From assembly GCA_047612385.1 (NCBI GenBank), contig JBLGAR010000002.1:1-64000 (forward strand): a stretch of DNA of 64,000 bases, written 5' to 3'. Both the position numbers and the translations under genes were made by a program. The notes beneath the pieces were generated by a model. That model made no database searches. It was not told the DNA's origin and worked only from the letters and a program-made list of their open reading frames with translations. Shown in pieces: positions 1-9,063 of this stretch. This DNA comes from JBALVT01 sp047612385. Lineage in GTDB: Bacteria > Pseudomonadota > Gammaproteobacteria > Pseudomonadales > Halieaceae. How positions within the stretch are numbered: position 1 is the stretch's first letter; each line of letters starts with the position of its first letter.

Positions 1-964
1 CAAACTTAAGCAGTAAGCTATCATCATCACAAAACTGCCAGCAAAAGTCATCCGCCATGAGCCTCGTTGAGCGGTAGGAGAGTTCCAATCCCTCACGCTC
101 AAGAAACTCACCTATCCCCGCATCCTGCGCCAGTTCTGCCAGCTGCTTTTCATGCACTTGCGTGCTGGACTCTATCGAACCACGGCCCCAAAGAGGCAAC
201 CCGGGATGCAGGTCTCCACTAACATTTCTTGTGCGGATATCTTCATCGATTGCGGTGCAGCTGAAACGGCTACGCGTACCGTGCAACATGCAAACATCGC
301 CATCACCAACAATATGCCAGTTTCGTTCTCTCACCCTGGCAGCAAGCAGTTCATTAAACAAATACGAACGCAGAGCGGACAAAAACAAACTTCTCTTTGT
401 TCGGGTGATTTTACGCTGACCGGAGTTCATCCATCGGCGCGCCTGTTCCAGAGTATTCCCGTCTCGCCCAAACCGTTGTTCACCAAAATAATTGGGAACT
501 CCGGTTCGCGCCAGAAGCTCCAAACGCGCCTCGAGATCATTAAGATCTCCGTGCAACTCAGTGAGCCGAATTTCAAAATGATTGGCCTGATGCACGCCAC
601 GCTTCAACTTACGTAGGTGTCGACCCACCTGCAGCACTTTCACATCTCCAGATTTCTCCAGCTCTGACCATTGGGGTTCTAATTTTCCAGCCATACCGAC
701 ACTCAGCCATTGCCGAGTCACTGCATTGCGATCCTTCATCCCGCTAAAACCAATATCCCGTGGGGCCACGCCGCTCAATTGAGACACTCTTGTCTGCAGA
801 TCCAGTGTGTTTAGCTCTCTTTTCTCCAGGTGCAAGAAAACATGTTCTCCCTCACCGGACAGCTCAAAGCCCAGTTGCTCACGCACTATAAAGCTTTCGG
901 GGGAAGATCGAATAGCTGCTTGCACACTGGGGTCGCCGTTCGCTCGCGGCCACACTAATTGCAC
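1..964 (-). CDS. truD: tRNA pseudouridine(13) synthase TruD (3' end outside window)
   Basis: Converts U13 to pseudouridine in tRNA(Glu). The reverse strand reads continuously from a GTG at 964 to the window edge without a stop (about 321 codons; the family has about 350, so only the C-terminal tail is missing). The motif GFSGMKDRNAVT places the catalytic aspartate at residue 78, close to Asp80 of the E. coli enzyme, and GVPNYFGEQRFG is the conserved core motif. The GTG shares its G with the ispF stop (TAGTG), which implies translational coupling. The gene sits at the end of the ftsB-ispD-ispF-truD operon, as in other gammaproteobacteria. A second GTG three codons downstream is an alternative start. 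Confidence 0.93.
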   Translation of the reverse strand, partial: MQLVWPRANGDPSVQAAIRSSPESFIVREQLGFELSGEGEHVFLHLEKRELNTLDLQTRVSQLSGVAPRDIGFSGMKDRNAVTRQWLSVGMAGKLEPQWSELEKSGDVKVLQVGRHLRKLKRGVHQANHFEIRLTELHGDLNDLEARLELLARTGVPNYFGEQRFGRDGNTLEQARRWMNSGQRKITRTKRSLFLSALRSYLFNELLAARVRERNWHIVGDGDVCMLHGTRSRFSCTAIDEDIRTRNVSGDLHPGLPLWGRGSIESSTQVHEKQLAELAQDAGIGEFLEREGLELSYRSTRLMADDFCWQFCDDDSLLLKF

Positions 965-1440
965 TATTTAACGGCGTCCAACAACACAACAGCGTGAACC
1001 GCGATACCCTCGCCGCGCCCGGTAAAACCCAGATGCTCGGTTGTGGTTGCTTTCACATTGACGCAATCTGCGCTGACCTGTAAATCCTGTGCCAGGTTGT
1101 CGACCATCAATTGGGTGTGCTGCGACATTCGAGGGGCTTGGGCGACAATAGTGCTATCCAGATTCGCCAACTTCCAACCTTTTTCCTGAACCAGCTGCAA
1201 AACGCGGCGCAACAAAAGGCGGCTATCTACATTGGAATGCTCAGGATCAGTATCCGGGAAATGCTTGCCAATATCGCCAGCGGCTATAGCGCCCAACAAT
1301 GCATCACAAACAGCGTGAATGAGTACGTCGCCATCAGAGTGCGCTTCCAACCCCTGGGAATGGGGTATGCTCACACCGCCTAAGACGATGAAATCACCGT
1401 CAGTAAACCGGTGGACATCATAGCCGTGACCTATTCTCAA
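964..1440 (-). CDS. ispF: 2-C-methyl-D-erythritol 2,4-cyclodiphosphate synthase IspF (TTG start preferred)
   Basis: MEP-pathway isoprenoid enzyme that cyclises CDP-ME-2-phosphate to MEcPP. I chose a TTG at 1440 because GGGAGG lies 7 nt upstream and because it gives 158 residues with the zinc ligands at D8 and H10 (GHGYDVHRF), the same numbering as the E. coli protein. The HSDGD motif carries the third metal ligand. A GTG at 1494 would add 18 residues, overlap ispD by 32 nt and lacks a good ribosome-binding site, so it is probably not used. The gene lies between ispD (23-nt gap) and truD (1-nt overlap). Confidence 0.95.
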   Translation of the reverse strand: MRIGHGYDVHRFTDGDFIVLGGVSIPHSQGLEAHSDGDVLIHAVCDALLGAIAAGDIGKHFPDTDPEHSNVDSRLLLRRVLQLVQEKGWKLANLDSTIVAQAPRMSQHTQLMVDNLAQDLQVSADCVNVKATTTEHLGFTGRGEGIAVHAVVLLDAVK

Positions 1441-1462
1441 GAAACTGCCTCCCGGGGTGTCA

Positions 1463-2188
1463 TCATAAAAGGCTATCGCGCTGAGCTGATTCACGTCGAA
1501 GATAAAATTCTGCCAACGCTAAATCCTCGGGCACAGTAATTTTCAAATTTCGACAGGAGCCCAGAACAAGTTGCACCGGGTGCCCTACCCATTCCATAGC
1601 GGAGGCCTCGTCGGTAACTGCATATTGCTCGTCTGCAGCCTTCTCCAGTGCGCTTGTTAACAAGCCCAGGCGAAACACCTGTGGTGTTTGTGCCCGCCAT
1701 AGAAGTTCTCGGTCCATCGTCTTAACAACGTTACCTTCTTTCGATACCAGCTTTACCGTATCGGCTATCGCCTCGGCAAGGATTCCACCCACGCCGGTAT
1801 CCTTTACCGTCGCAATGAGCCTGTGAATATCGTCTATGGAGACGCAAGGTCTGGCCGCGTCGTGGACGACAACCCAATCAGAGGGTTCCGCGAATTCATG
1901 CAGCGCGCGCAGAGCCGCCAGTACCGAGTCGGTGCGAGTGGCTCCACCTTCTGTTAGGCGCACTTTGTCATGATTAAAACAGGCCAAGCTAGGAGGTCTT
2001 TTGTCTTCAGGACTGATCGCAACCATAACAGCTTCTAGTACATCGCAATCTAGCAGAGCCTGTAAAGCATGCTCAATCACGGTGCGACCGTGCAATAAAA
2101 GATACTGCTTGGGGAGTTCCGCCGACATTCTGCTACCAATTCCGGCGGCAGGTACGACCCCCCAGCAACGCTCTCCGGAGTTACTCAC
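1463..2188 (-). CDS. ispD: 2-C-methyl-D-erythritol 4-phosphate cytidylyltransferase IspD
   Basis: Transfers CMP from CTP to MEP in the MEP pathway. The 241 residues match the family (E. coli 236). The N-terminal nucleotide-binding loop PAAGIGSRM with following PKQY lies at about residues 13-29, and VVVHDAARPC is the conserved substrate/metal motif. It starts with GTG, and the GTGA overlap with the ftsB stop (4 nt) indicates coupled translation. The downstream neighbour ispF catalyses a later step of the same pathway. Confidence 0.96.
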   Translation of the reverse strand: MSNSGERCWGVVPAAGIGSRMSAELPKQYLLLHGRTVIEHALQALLDCDVLEAVMVAISPEDKRPPSLACFNHDKVRLTEGGATRTDSVLAALRALHEFAEPSDWVVVHDAARPCVSIDDIHRLIATVKDTGVGGILAEAIADTVKLVSKEGNVVKTMDRELLWRAQTPQVFRLGLLTSALEKAADEQYAVTDEASAMEWVGHPVQLVLGSCRNLKITVPEDLALAEFYLRRESAQRDSLL

Positions 2189-2514
2189 TCGGCTACTTCC
2201 TCGGTCGTCTCTCGAATTCCGGGCTTCAAATTTCCAGCATTTTTTTTATCAATGAACTGATAAAACACTTCACCTTCCCGAATCAAACCCAATTCTTCCC
2301 GCGCCCGCTGCTCCACCCCCTCCAAACCATTTTGCAACTCCAGAACTTCACGCTCCAATCGTTCATTGCGCGTTCGCAAATCCCGGTTGATTGCACTGTG
2401 CTCCTCGATCAATATTTCCAGTCGGCGTTGCTCGGCCAAACTACCCTGGGCAAACCATAGCCGGTACTGGAGAACTCCCAGTATCAGCATCAGGACTAGG
2501 AGTACCCAGCGCAA
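2185..2514 (-). CDS. ftsB: Cell division protein FtsB
   Basis: Bitopic inner-membrane divisome protein that forms the FtsQ-FtsB-FtsL complex. It has 109 residues: a single N-terminal membrane segment (about 3-20), then a Leu/Glu-rich coiled coil to about residue 72, then the short conserved block REELGLIREGEVFYQ. The start is TTG at 2514, preceded by AGGTGA; no ATG exists in a sensible place. It lies just downstream of eno and overlaps ispD by 4 nt, the standard gammaproteobacterial arrangement. Confidence 0.94.
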   Translation of the reverse strand: MRWVLLVLMLILGVLQYRLWFAQGSLAEQRRLEILIEEHSAINRDLRTRNERLEREVLELQNGLEGVEQRAREELGLIREGEVFYQFIDKKNAGNLKPGIRETTEEVAE

Positions 2515-2521
2515 ATATCAC

Positions 2522-3808
2522 CTAACGACCGAACTCGGCCATACCCCGGTACGGTGCACTGCCCGCCAGTTCGGCCTCAATTCGCAGTAAACGATTATAT
2601 TTGGCGACACGATCAGAGCGGCACAGAGAACCCGTTTTAATCTGACCGGCTGCCGTCGCTACAGCCAAGTCGGCGATAGTGGTGTCTTCGGTCTCGCCCG
2701 AACGATGAGAAATAACAGCGGTGTAGCCCGCGGCCTTGGCCATGGTAATCGCATCCAGCGTTTCGGTGAGGCTGCCGATTTGATTGAACTTAATCAGAAT
2801 AGAATTTGCCACGCCGGTATCAATACCGCGCTTCAATATTTTGGTATTGGTGACAAACAAGTCATCGCCGACCAACTGAATTTTATCGCCGATTTTGTCG
2901 GTCAGAATTTTCCAGCCATCCCAATCAGATTCATCCAGTCCGTCTTCAATCGAGATGATCGGGTGTTTGCTGGCGAGCTCAGCCAGGTAGTCGGCAAAAC
3001 CTTCGCTATTGAACTGCTTGCCTTCGCCCGCCAAATCATAGACCCCATCTTGATAGAACTCCGAGGCTGCGCAATCCAGCGCCAGGGTAACATCGACTCC
3101 AAGCTTGTAACCCGCATTCTCTACGGCTTCAGCAATCACTTCCAGGGCCGCCTCATTGGACGGTAAATTGGGCGCAAAGCCACCTTCATCTCCCACTGCA
3201 GTGCTTAAACCACGACTACTCAATACTTTCTTAAGGCTGTGAAAAATTTCAGCACCCGCGCGAAGTCCCTCGGCAAAGGTGGGTGCGGATACAGGCTGAA
3301 CCATAAATTCCTGAATATCCACGTTGTTGTCAGCGTGCTCACCACCGTTGATGATATTCATCATAGGTACGGGCATCGAGAATTCCGAAGTACCGTTAAC
3401 ATCCGCTATATGCTGGTATAGAGGCACTTTCTTCGCCTTGGCCGCCGCCTTGGCCGCCGCCAGAGACACTGCAAGAATAGCGTTCGCGCCGAAGTTTTCC
3501 TTATTTTCGGTACCATCTGCGGCAATCATCACCTCGTCCAAAGCGCGCTGCTGCGTCGCATCCAAGCCCAACATAAGGTCTCGAATAGGACCATTGGCCC
3601 GAGCGACAGCGTTTAAAACCCCTTTTCCCAAATAGCGACTTTTATCGCCGTCACGTAACTCAAGCGCTTCGCGAGAGCCCGTAGAAGCACCTGAAGGTGC
3701 ACAAGCCGTTCCAATTTCGCCAGATTCCAGCGTGACATCTGCCTGTATCGTTGGGTTACCCCGGGAATCGAGGACCTCAAAGGCCTGCACATCGGCTATA
3801 TAACTCAT
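2522..3808 (-). CDS. eno: Enolase (phosphopyruvate hydratase)
   Basis: Glycolytic enzyme interconverting 2-phosphoglycerate and phosphoenolpyruvate; in many proteobacteria it is also a degradosome component. The protein has 428 residues from the ATG at 3808, which has GGAG 8 nt upstream; an in-frame TTG directly before it is not the start. The enolase signature ILIKFNQIGSLTET, the acid pair SIEDGLDE and the catalytic region SHRSGETEDTTIADL are all present. It is followed 7 nt later by ftsB. Confidence 0.98.
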   Translation of the reverse strand: MSYIADVQAFEVLDSRGNPTIQADVTLESGEIGTACAPSGASTGSREALELRDGDKSRYLGKGVLNAVARANGPIRDLMLGLDATQQRALDEVMIAADGTENKENFGANAILAVSLAAAKAAAKAKKVPLYQHIADVNGTSEFSMPVPMMNIINGGEHADNNVDIQEFMVQPVSAPTFAEGLRAGAEIFHSLKKVLSSRGLSTAVGDEGGFAPNLPSNEAALEVIAEAVENAGYKLGVDVTLALDCAASEFYQDGVYDLAGEGKQFNSEGFADYLAELASKHPIISIEDGLDESDWDGWKILTDKIGDKIQLVGDDLFVTNTKILKRGIDTGVANSILIKFNQIGSLTETLDAITMAKAAGYTAVISHRSGETEDTTIADLAVATAAGQIKTGSLCRSDRVAKYNRLLRIEAELAGSAPYRGMAEFGR

Positions 3809-3871
3809 CAAACAAGCTCCATTTTATCGGTTAAATTACTTGGGTAGATCAATTCTATTGTATTCATAACA

Positions 3872-4723
3872 TCAGTCTATTTGCAGAGCGGGAAGGTTTT
3901 TAACGACCTCGTCCACCGCCTTCATTTGCTGAAGAAAAGGCTCGAGTTGATGCAGGGGCAATGCGCTGGGCCCATCGCACAGGGCGTTATCCGGATCTGG
4001 ATGAGCTTCCAAAAATAGGCCGGCCAAACCCACGGCCATACCCGATCTTCCCAAGTCAGGTAATTGCTGTCGCCGACCGCCGGAGGCTGCTCCCATAGGG
4101 TCGCGACACTGTAGGGCATGGGTTACATCAAATATAAGCGGCACACCCTCGCAGGCCTGCTTCATCACCCCAAACCCCAGCATATCTACAACCAGATTAT
4201 CATAACCGAAGTTGCTACCCCGCTCGCACAGCAACACCCGGTCGTTACCGCCTTCACGTATCTTCTCGATTACATTATTCATTTGAGACGGGCTCAAAAA
4301 CTGCGGTTTTTTGACGTTGATCACAGCACCGGTAGCCGCCATCGCCGCCACCAAATCAGTCTGGCGAGCCAAAAAAGCCGGCAACTGTATGATATCGCAA
4401 ACCTCAGCAGCAGGAGCAGCCTGCTCAGGAGTATGCACATCACTAATCACGGCTACCCCAAAACGCTCTTTTACCGCCGCCAGGATTTCCAAACCTTCGT
4501 CCAGACCCGGCCCTCTAAATGAGTTGATCGAAGAGCGATTTGCTTTGTCAAAAGAGGCCTTAAAGACATAGGGTATATTGAGACGCGCGCACACTTCAAC
4601 ATAATGCTCGGCAACCGAAAGCGCAAAATCTCGGCTCTCCAGCACATTGACCCCACCAAGCAATACGAAAGGCGAGGAATTTGCAAAGGAAATATCTCCT
4701 AGGGATACAGTTTTATCAGTCAC
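3872..4723 (-). CDS. kdsA: 3-deoxy-8-phosphooctulonate synthase (Kdo-8-P synthase)
   Basis: Condenses arabinose-5-phosphate with PEP to Kdo-8-phosphate for lipopolysaccharide inner core. It has 283 residues, normal for KdsA. The GGVNVLESRD block carries Asn where metal-dependent enzymes have Cys, so this is the metal-independent class (established distinction within the family). KASFDKANRSS and KKPQFLSP are the substrate-binding motifs. The start is GTG at 4723; the only nearby ATG is out of frame. Its substrate PEP is made by the neighbouring enolase. Confidence 0.97.
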   Translation of the reverse strand: MTDKTVSLGDISFANSSPFVLLGGVNVLESRDFALSVAEHYVEVCARLNIPYVFKASFDKANRSSINSFRGPGLDEGLEILAAVKERFGVAVISDVHTPEQAAPAAEVCDIIQLPAFLARQTDLVAAMAATGAVINVKKPQFLSPSQMNNVIEKIREGGNDRVLLCERGSNFGYDNLVVDMLGFGVMKQACEGVPLIFDVTHALQCRDPMGAASGGRRQQLPDLGRSGMAVGLAGLFLEAHPDPDNALCDGPSALPLHQLEPFLQQMKAVDEVVKNLPALQID

Positions 4724-4789
4724 GGTCGATTCTCATTGATAGATACAATCCGCCGCCGAACAATCAAGAAACTTTGGCGTATTCAGAAC

Positions 4790-6436
4790 TCAGCTAAGGT
4801 CTGTGCCCCTCGCACGAGAGGCTTTCAGGGCAGCCGCCACGTACCCAGTAAACAGGGGATGTCCGCCCCTGGGCCTAGAAGTGAATTCCGGGTGAAACTG
4901 ACAGGCGACAAACCAGGGGTGCTCGGGCAACTCAATCATTTCCACCAGAGAATTATCAGCCGACCAGCCCACAATATTGACTCCCGCTTCACGCAATTGG
5001 TCAACATAATTATTGTTCACCTCATAGCGATGACGATGGCGCTCCATAATAGTTTCCTTGCCGTAAAGCTCACGTACTTTGCTTCCCGGTGCCAGATGGC
5101 AGGCCTGCGCACCCAGGCGCATAGTGCCACCTAAATCTGAGCCCTCATCACGCAGCGCTTTGGAACCGTCCGCGTCCAACCACTCGGTAATCAGAGCTAT
5201 AATAGGATGAGGAGTCGTCTTGTTCATCTCTGTGGAATGAGCATCTTTCAAACCACAGACGTTGCGTGCATATTCAACCAGGGCCACGTGCATACCCAAA
5301 CAGATACCTAAAAAAGGAATGTTGTTTTCACGTGCGTATTGCACCGTGGAAATCTTTCCTTCAACGCCCCGATCACCAAAGCCACCGGGAACCAGGATAG
5401 CGTCGAAGCCTTCGAGAGCTCCCGTACCGTTGCGTTCAATATCTTCTGCTTCTATATATTCTACAACGACTTTCACGCGGTTCTGGAAACCGGCGTGCTC
5501 CAGAGATTCGTTGAGTGATTTATAGGCGTCCAACAAATCCATGTACTTGCCGACCATGGCAATACGCACTTCGCCTTCCGTTTTGTTGAACTGTCGCTCC
5601 AGTACCTCGTCCCATTCCGACAGATCCGCCGGAGGACATTCAATACCAAAACGCTCCACAACAAAATCATCCAATTTCGAATCGTGGAGCATGCCTGGAA
5701 TGCGGTAAATAGAATCGGCGTCGAGCAGCGGTATTACGGCTCGCTCCGGAACACTGGTGAACAAGGAGATCTTGCGACGAGCGCCCTCATCGATTTCAAC
5801 GGGGCAGCGACATAGGAGAATGTCGGGTTGAAGACCAATGGAGCGCAACTCTTTGACTGAGTGCTGAGTTGGCTTGGTTTTAATCTCTCCAGCGGTGGCA
5901 ATATAAGGTACCAGGGTGAGATGCATCAGCAGGACACGTGAGGGTCCCATCTCAGATTGCAACTGCCGAGCGGCTTCCAGAAACGGAAGGCCCTCGATAT
6001 CACCTACCGTGCCGCCGATTTCAACAACGGCGATATCTGCGTCGCCCGCACCCAAGATCACCCGTCGTTTTATTTCGTCAGTGATATGCGGGATAACCTG
6101 CACTGTTCCGCCTAGGTAATCTCCCCGACGCTCTTTGCGCAAAACAGAATTGTATACCCGCCCGGTAGTGAAATTATTGCTGCGGCGCATCGTTGTTCGG
6201 GTAAAGCGTTCGTAGTGGCCCAAGTCCAGATCCGTTTCAGCTCCGTCTTCGGTAACGAAGACTTCTCCGTGCTGAAATGGGCTCATCGTGCCCGGATCTA
6301 CGTTAATGTAGGGGTCGAGTTTTAGGAGGGTAACTTTAATACCTCGTGCTTCCAGAATTGCGGCGAGGGATGCAGCTGCGATACCCTTACCCAAAGAAGA
6401 AACCACACCACCTGTGACAAAAACATAACGCGTCAT
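4790..6436 (-). CDS. pyrG: CTP synthase
   Basis: Makes CTP from UTP using glutamine-derived ammonia. It has 548 residues with an N-terminal ATP-dependent synthetase domain (GGVVSSLGKGI near residue 9) and a C-terminal class I glutamine amidotransferase domain. That domain has the oxyanion motif GGFGDRG, nucleophile elbow LGICLGMH (Cys near 379) and HPE in FHPEFTSRP. The ATG start has AAGG 6 nt upstream. The 66 nt before kdsA show no clear terminator, so the two may be cotranscribed. Confidence 0.98.
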   Translation of the reverse strand: MTRYVFVTGGVVSSLGKGIAAASLAAILEARGIKVTLLKLDPYINVDPGTMSPFQHGEVFVTEDGAETDLDLGHYERFTRTTMRRSNNFTTGRVYNSVLRKERRGDYLGGTVQVIPHITDEIKRRVILGAGDADIAVVEIGGTVGDIEGLPFLEAARQLQSEMGPSRVLLMHLTLVPYIATAGEIKTKPTQHSVKELRSIGLQPDILLCRCPVEIDEGARRKISLFTSVPERAVIPLLDADSIYRIPGMLHDSKLDDFVVERFGIECPPADLSEWDEVLERQFNKTEGEVRIAMVGKYMDLLDAYKSLNESLEHAGFQNRVKVVVEYIEAEDIERNGTGALEGFDAILVPGGFGDRGVEGKISTVQYARENNIPFLGICLGMHVALVEYARNVCGLKDAHSTEMNKTTPHPIIALITEWLDADGSKALRDEGSDLGGTMRLGAQACHLAPGSKVRELYGKETIMERHRHRYEVNNNYVDQLREAGVNIVGWSADNSLVEMIELPEHPWFVACQFHPEFTSRPRGGHPLFTGYVAAALKASRARGTDLS

Positions 6437-6576
6437 GACAAGCCTTTATTTACGCTGTTGTTCTGGACTTGCAAGACTCGCGCATGAGGCCGGACAGGGT
6501 ACTTTCTGATGGCAATTCGGATCACGCAATACTGCAAAAAGATGGGAAATTAGATTAACAGAAAGCCGCCTAGAGC

Positions 6577-7938
6577 TCAATCCACCGGATCAAAAGTATT
6601 TCGATTCCAGCGCAGCTTCCACAGCTCATCAGAACTCTCATCAACGTGCCTGAGACGGCTTGATTCACAAAACCAGAGGTCGCCTACGGCCAGCATTTCC
6701 TCGCCGCAAAATAGCAGCGGAACCCTCGCCCTCCACCAAGGCGGCACAAAGCGTTCCTGAAACAACTTCTTCAGGGTTTGGCTGTGCTCACGCCCCAACG
6801 GTCGGCAGCGCTCGCCCCCTAAGCGCCAGACGATTTCGACAGATTCACCCGCTCGAATAACAACACCGTGCTTGCTTGCTCTGGTGAGACTGAGTAAGCC
6901 AACGCCATCGACTGAGCAACTTTCACCAGGGCTCAGCGAGTAACTGGCGCGATCACGCTCCCCTGAAAATTCAGGCATCAAATACACCGCGTCGCCATAG
7001 CACTGCAGGGCGTAATCCCCACAGTCGAGCCTGGGAGCGCTGCTCTGGATGCCCTCGTTCAACTGGCGAAGAAATTCGTCCGTTACCGCCGAACCGGGCA
7101 TAGCAAGACCTTTGGCGTGAAGCCATGAGCGCAAGCGAATAGTAGCGACATCTCTGGCGCCACCGGACAGAACCTGCATGGGAACACCGGGATCGCCAAG
7201 AGTGCTATAAACCGTAACGGGCTTGGGTAAGTGGTCTTCCAGGATGAGCAAGGCGGAGGAAACATGTCGAGTTGCGCGATCCACGGTTTGACGATAGGCG
7301 GGCCAACGCTGAGCCAACAATGGCATCACCTCTTTGCGTAGGTAATTGCGATCAAGACCAGTATCCTCATTCGAGGTATCTTCCACAAAAGCCAGATTGT
7401 TTTCTTGGGCATAAGACTCGAGTGCGGCCTTGTCCTCATGCAGCAGAGGTCTGAGGAGCTGCCCTAGCCCCAATGAACGCTGAACAGGTATTCCAGACAG
7501 CCCCCGAAGTCCAGAGCCACGCATAAGCCGGAGGAAGAATGTTTCGACTTGGTCGTCGAGATGATGGGCCATTAGCAGAACTTCAGTCCCAAGCAGCCCC
7601 TCTTCAAACACCGCGTAACGAGCATCTCGGGCTGCAGCCTCATACCCCCCGCCATCGGGCTGTACATTTACTTGCGCAACGCGGAAGGGAAGCTCCCAGT
7701 GCGCGCAAATCTGAGCGCAGTGGACCTCCCAATCTCCGCTGACCTTTTGCATTTTATGGTTTACATGCCAGGCGGTAACTGGGGGAGCACCGGGGCGAGC
7801 AAGTTGCCAGGCTCGGGTTTGATGCAGTAAAACCGTAGAGTCCATACCACCACTAAATGCTACATACACTCCGGTCACATTGACCTGAGCTGCCAACAAC
7901 TGATCTAGGAAATCAAAAATAGGGGGTGGGTAGGACAT
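6577..7938 (-). CDS. tilS: tRNA(Ile)-lysidine synthetase TilS
   Basis: ATP-dependent enzyme that converts C34 of the AUA-decoding tRNA(Ile) to lysidine. The PP-loop motif SGGMDS is at residues 29-34, HHLDDQVET follows in the N-terminal domain, and DTSNEDTGLDRNYLR is the family block for tRNA positioning. The 453 residues include the C-terminal domain (HSQTLKKLFQE...PPWWRARVPLL) of the long gammaproteobacterial form. It lies between accA and pyrG as in related genomes; about 140 nt separate it from pyrG. Confidence 0.96.
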   Translation of the reverse strand: MSYPPPIFDFLDQLLAAQVNVTGVYVAFSGGMDSTVLLHQTRAWQLARPGAPPVTAWHVNHKMQKVSGDWEVHCAQICAHWELPFRVAQVNVQPDGGGYEAAARDARYAVFEEGLLGTEVLLMAHHLDDQVETFFLRLMRGSGLRGLSGIPVQRSLGLGQLLRPLLHEDKAALESYAQENNLAFVEDTSNEDTGLDRNYLRKEVMPLLAQRWPAYRQTVDRATRHVSSALLILEDHLPKPVTVYSTLGDPGVPMQVLSGGARDVATIRLRSWLHAKGLAMPGSAVTDEFLRQLNEGIQSSAPRLDCGDYALQCYGDAVYLMPEFSGERDRASYSLSPGESCSVDGVGLLSLTRASKHGVVIRAGESVEIVWRLGGERCRPLGREHSQTLKKLFQERFVPPWWRARVPLLFCGEEMLAVGDLWFCESSRLRHVDESSDELWKLRWNRNTFDPVD

Positions 7939-8005
7939 ATTTTTTTAGGCTCCCCGGCGAACCTCGGCGTCACACGCGACGCCAAGCCAGGAAAACAGTT
8001 GTTTA

Positions 8006-8953
8006 CTAGTTTCCGTAGGACATCAGGCGCTCGTATCGCTGCGAGAGCAAGTCCTCCAACGGCAATTGTTCCAGAGTGTCCAGCTGATCAATCAAATAGG
8101 TCTTAATACGCTCGGACATCATCCCAACATCGCGGTGAGCTCCGCCGGGGGGCTCCTGGATAGTGCCATCGACAATACCTAATTCGAGCAGTACCGAAGA
8201 CGTAACCCCCATTGCCTCGGCTGCTTCAGGCGCTTTAGCCGTCGTTTTCCAAATAATATTGGCGCAGCCCTCGGGGGAGATGACAAAATACGTAGAATAC
8301 TGCAGCATCGCCAGATGATCGCCAACGCCAATGCCCAACGCTCCCCCCGAACTGCCCTCGCCAATGACGACACAGATAACCGGGGTTGCCAGACGTGACA
8401 TGACTGCCAGATTCTGGGCGATAGATTCACTGATCCCGCGCTCTTCTGAATCGATCCCGGGATAAGCTCCGGGGGTGTCTATAAGGGTAATAACAGGCAT
8501 TTTGAAACGCTCGGCCATCTTCATCAGGCGCAGAGCTTTGCGATAGCCTTCGGGCTTGGGCATGCCAAAATTACGTAACACTTTGTCTTTTACTGCCCGG
8601 CCTTTTTCCTGACCAATGACCATCACGGGCCTACCATCAAGACGAGCCATTCCACCTACAATGGCGCTGTCATCAGCAAATTGCCGATCGCCATGCAGCT
8701 CATGAAAATCTGTAAAAATCTGAGGAATGTAATCCATCGTGTACGGGCGCAGAGGATGGCGCGCCACCTTAACAATATCCCAAGCACTCAGGTTGGAGTA
8801 GATTTTCTCGGTGAGTTTGGAGCTCTTAACCCGCAACGTGGTGATCTCTTCGCCGATATTGATGTCATTATCGGTTCCAACCAGCTGCAATTCTTCGATC
8901 TTGACTTCAAGATCTGCAATGGGCTGTTCAAAATCGAGATAATTGGGGTTCAT
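8006..8953 (-). CDS. accA: Acetyl-CoA carboxylase carboxyltransferase subunit alpha
   Basis: Alpha subunit of the carboxyltransferase that moves carboxyl from biotin-BCCP to acetyl-CoA, the first step of fatty-acid synthesis. NYLDFEQPIADLE is the typical N-terminus, and the crotonase-fold core includes GDRQFADD, LIDTPGAYPG and GEGSSGGALGIG. The ATG at 8953 aligns with the usual family start (315 residues). An in-frame GTG two codons earlier (8959) has GAG at better spacing and cannot be excluded. Confidence 0.97.
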   Translation of the reverse strand: MNPNYLDFEQPIADLEVKIEELQLVGTDNDINIGEEITTLRVKSSKLTEKIYSNLSAWDIVKVARHPLRPYTMDYIPQIFTDFHELHGDRQFADDSAIVGGMARLDGRPVMVIGQEKGRAVKDKVLRNFGMPKPEGYRKALRLMKMAERFKMPVITLIDTPGAYPGIDSEERGISESIAQNLAVMSRLATPVICVVIGEGSSGGALGIGVGDHLAMLQYSTYFVISPEGCANIIWKTTAKAPEAAEAMGVTSSVLLELGIVDGTIQEPPGGAHRDVGMMSERIKTYLIDQLDTLEQLPLEDLLSQRYERLMSYGN

Positions 8954-9063
8954 GCGCACGCTAACTCTGCAGTGGGGAATGGCGCCTAGTGTACAAAAAT
9001 AACAGGATAGGCACCATTACTGGTTCAGTACCTAATCAATTCGGCGACCCGGCGTTCGGATTC

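Noticed and set aside
152..616. Plus-strand 154-codon frame at the left edge
   Set aside because: Antisense to truD, which reads continuously on the minus strand with clear family motifs.
9009..9033. Hairpin AGGCAC...GTACCT between oadB and accA as a terminator
   Set aside because: The stem needs a wobble/mismatch and no T-run follows in the direction of transcription; evidence too weak.
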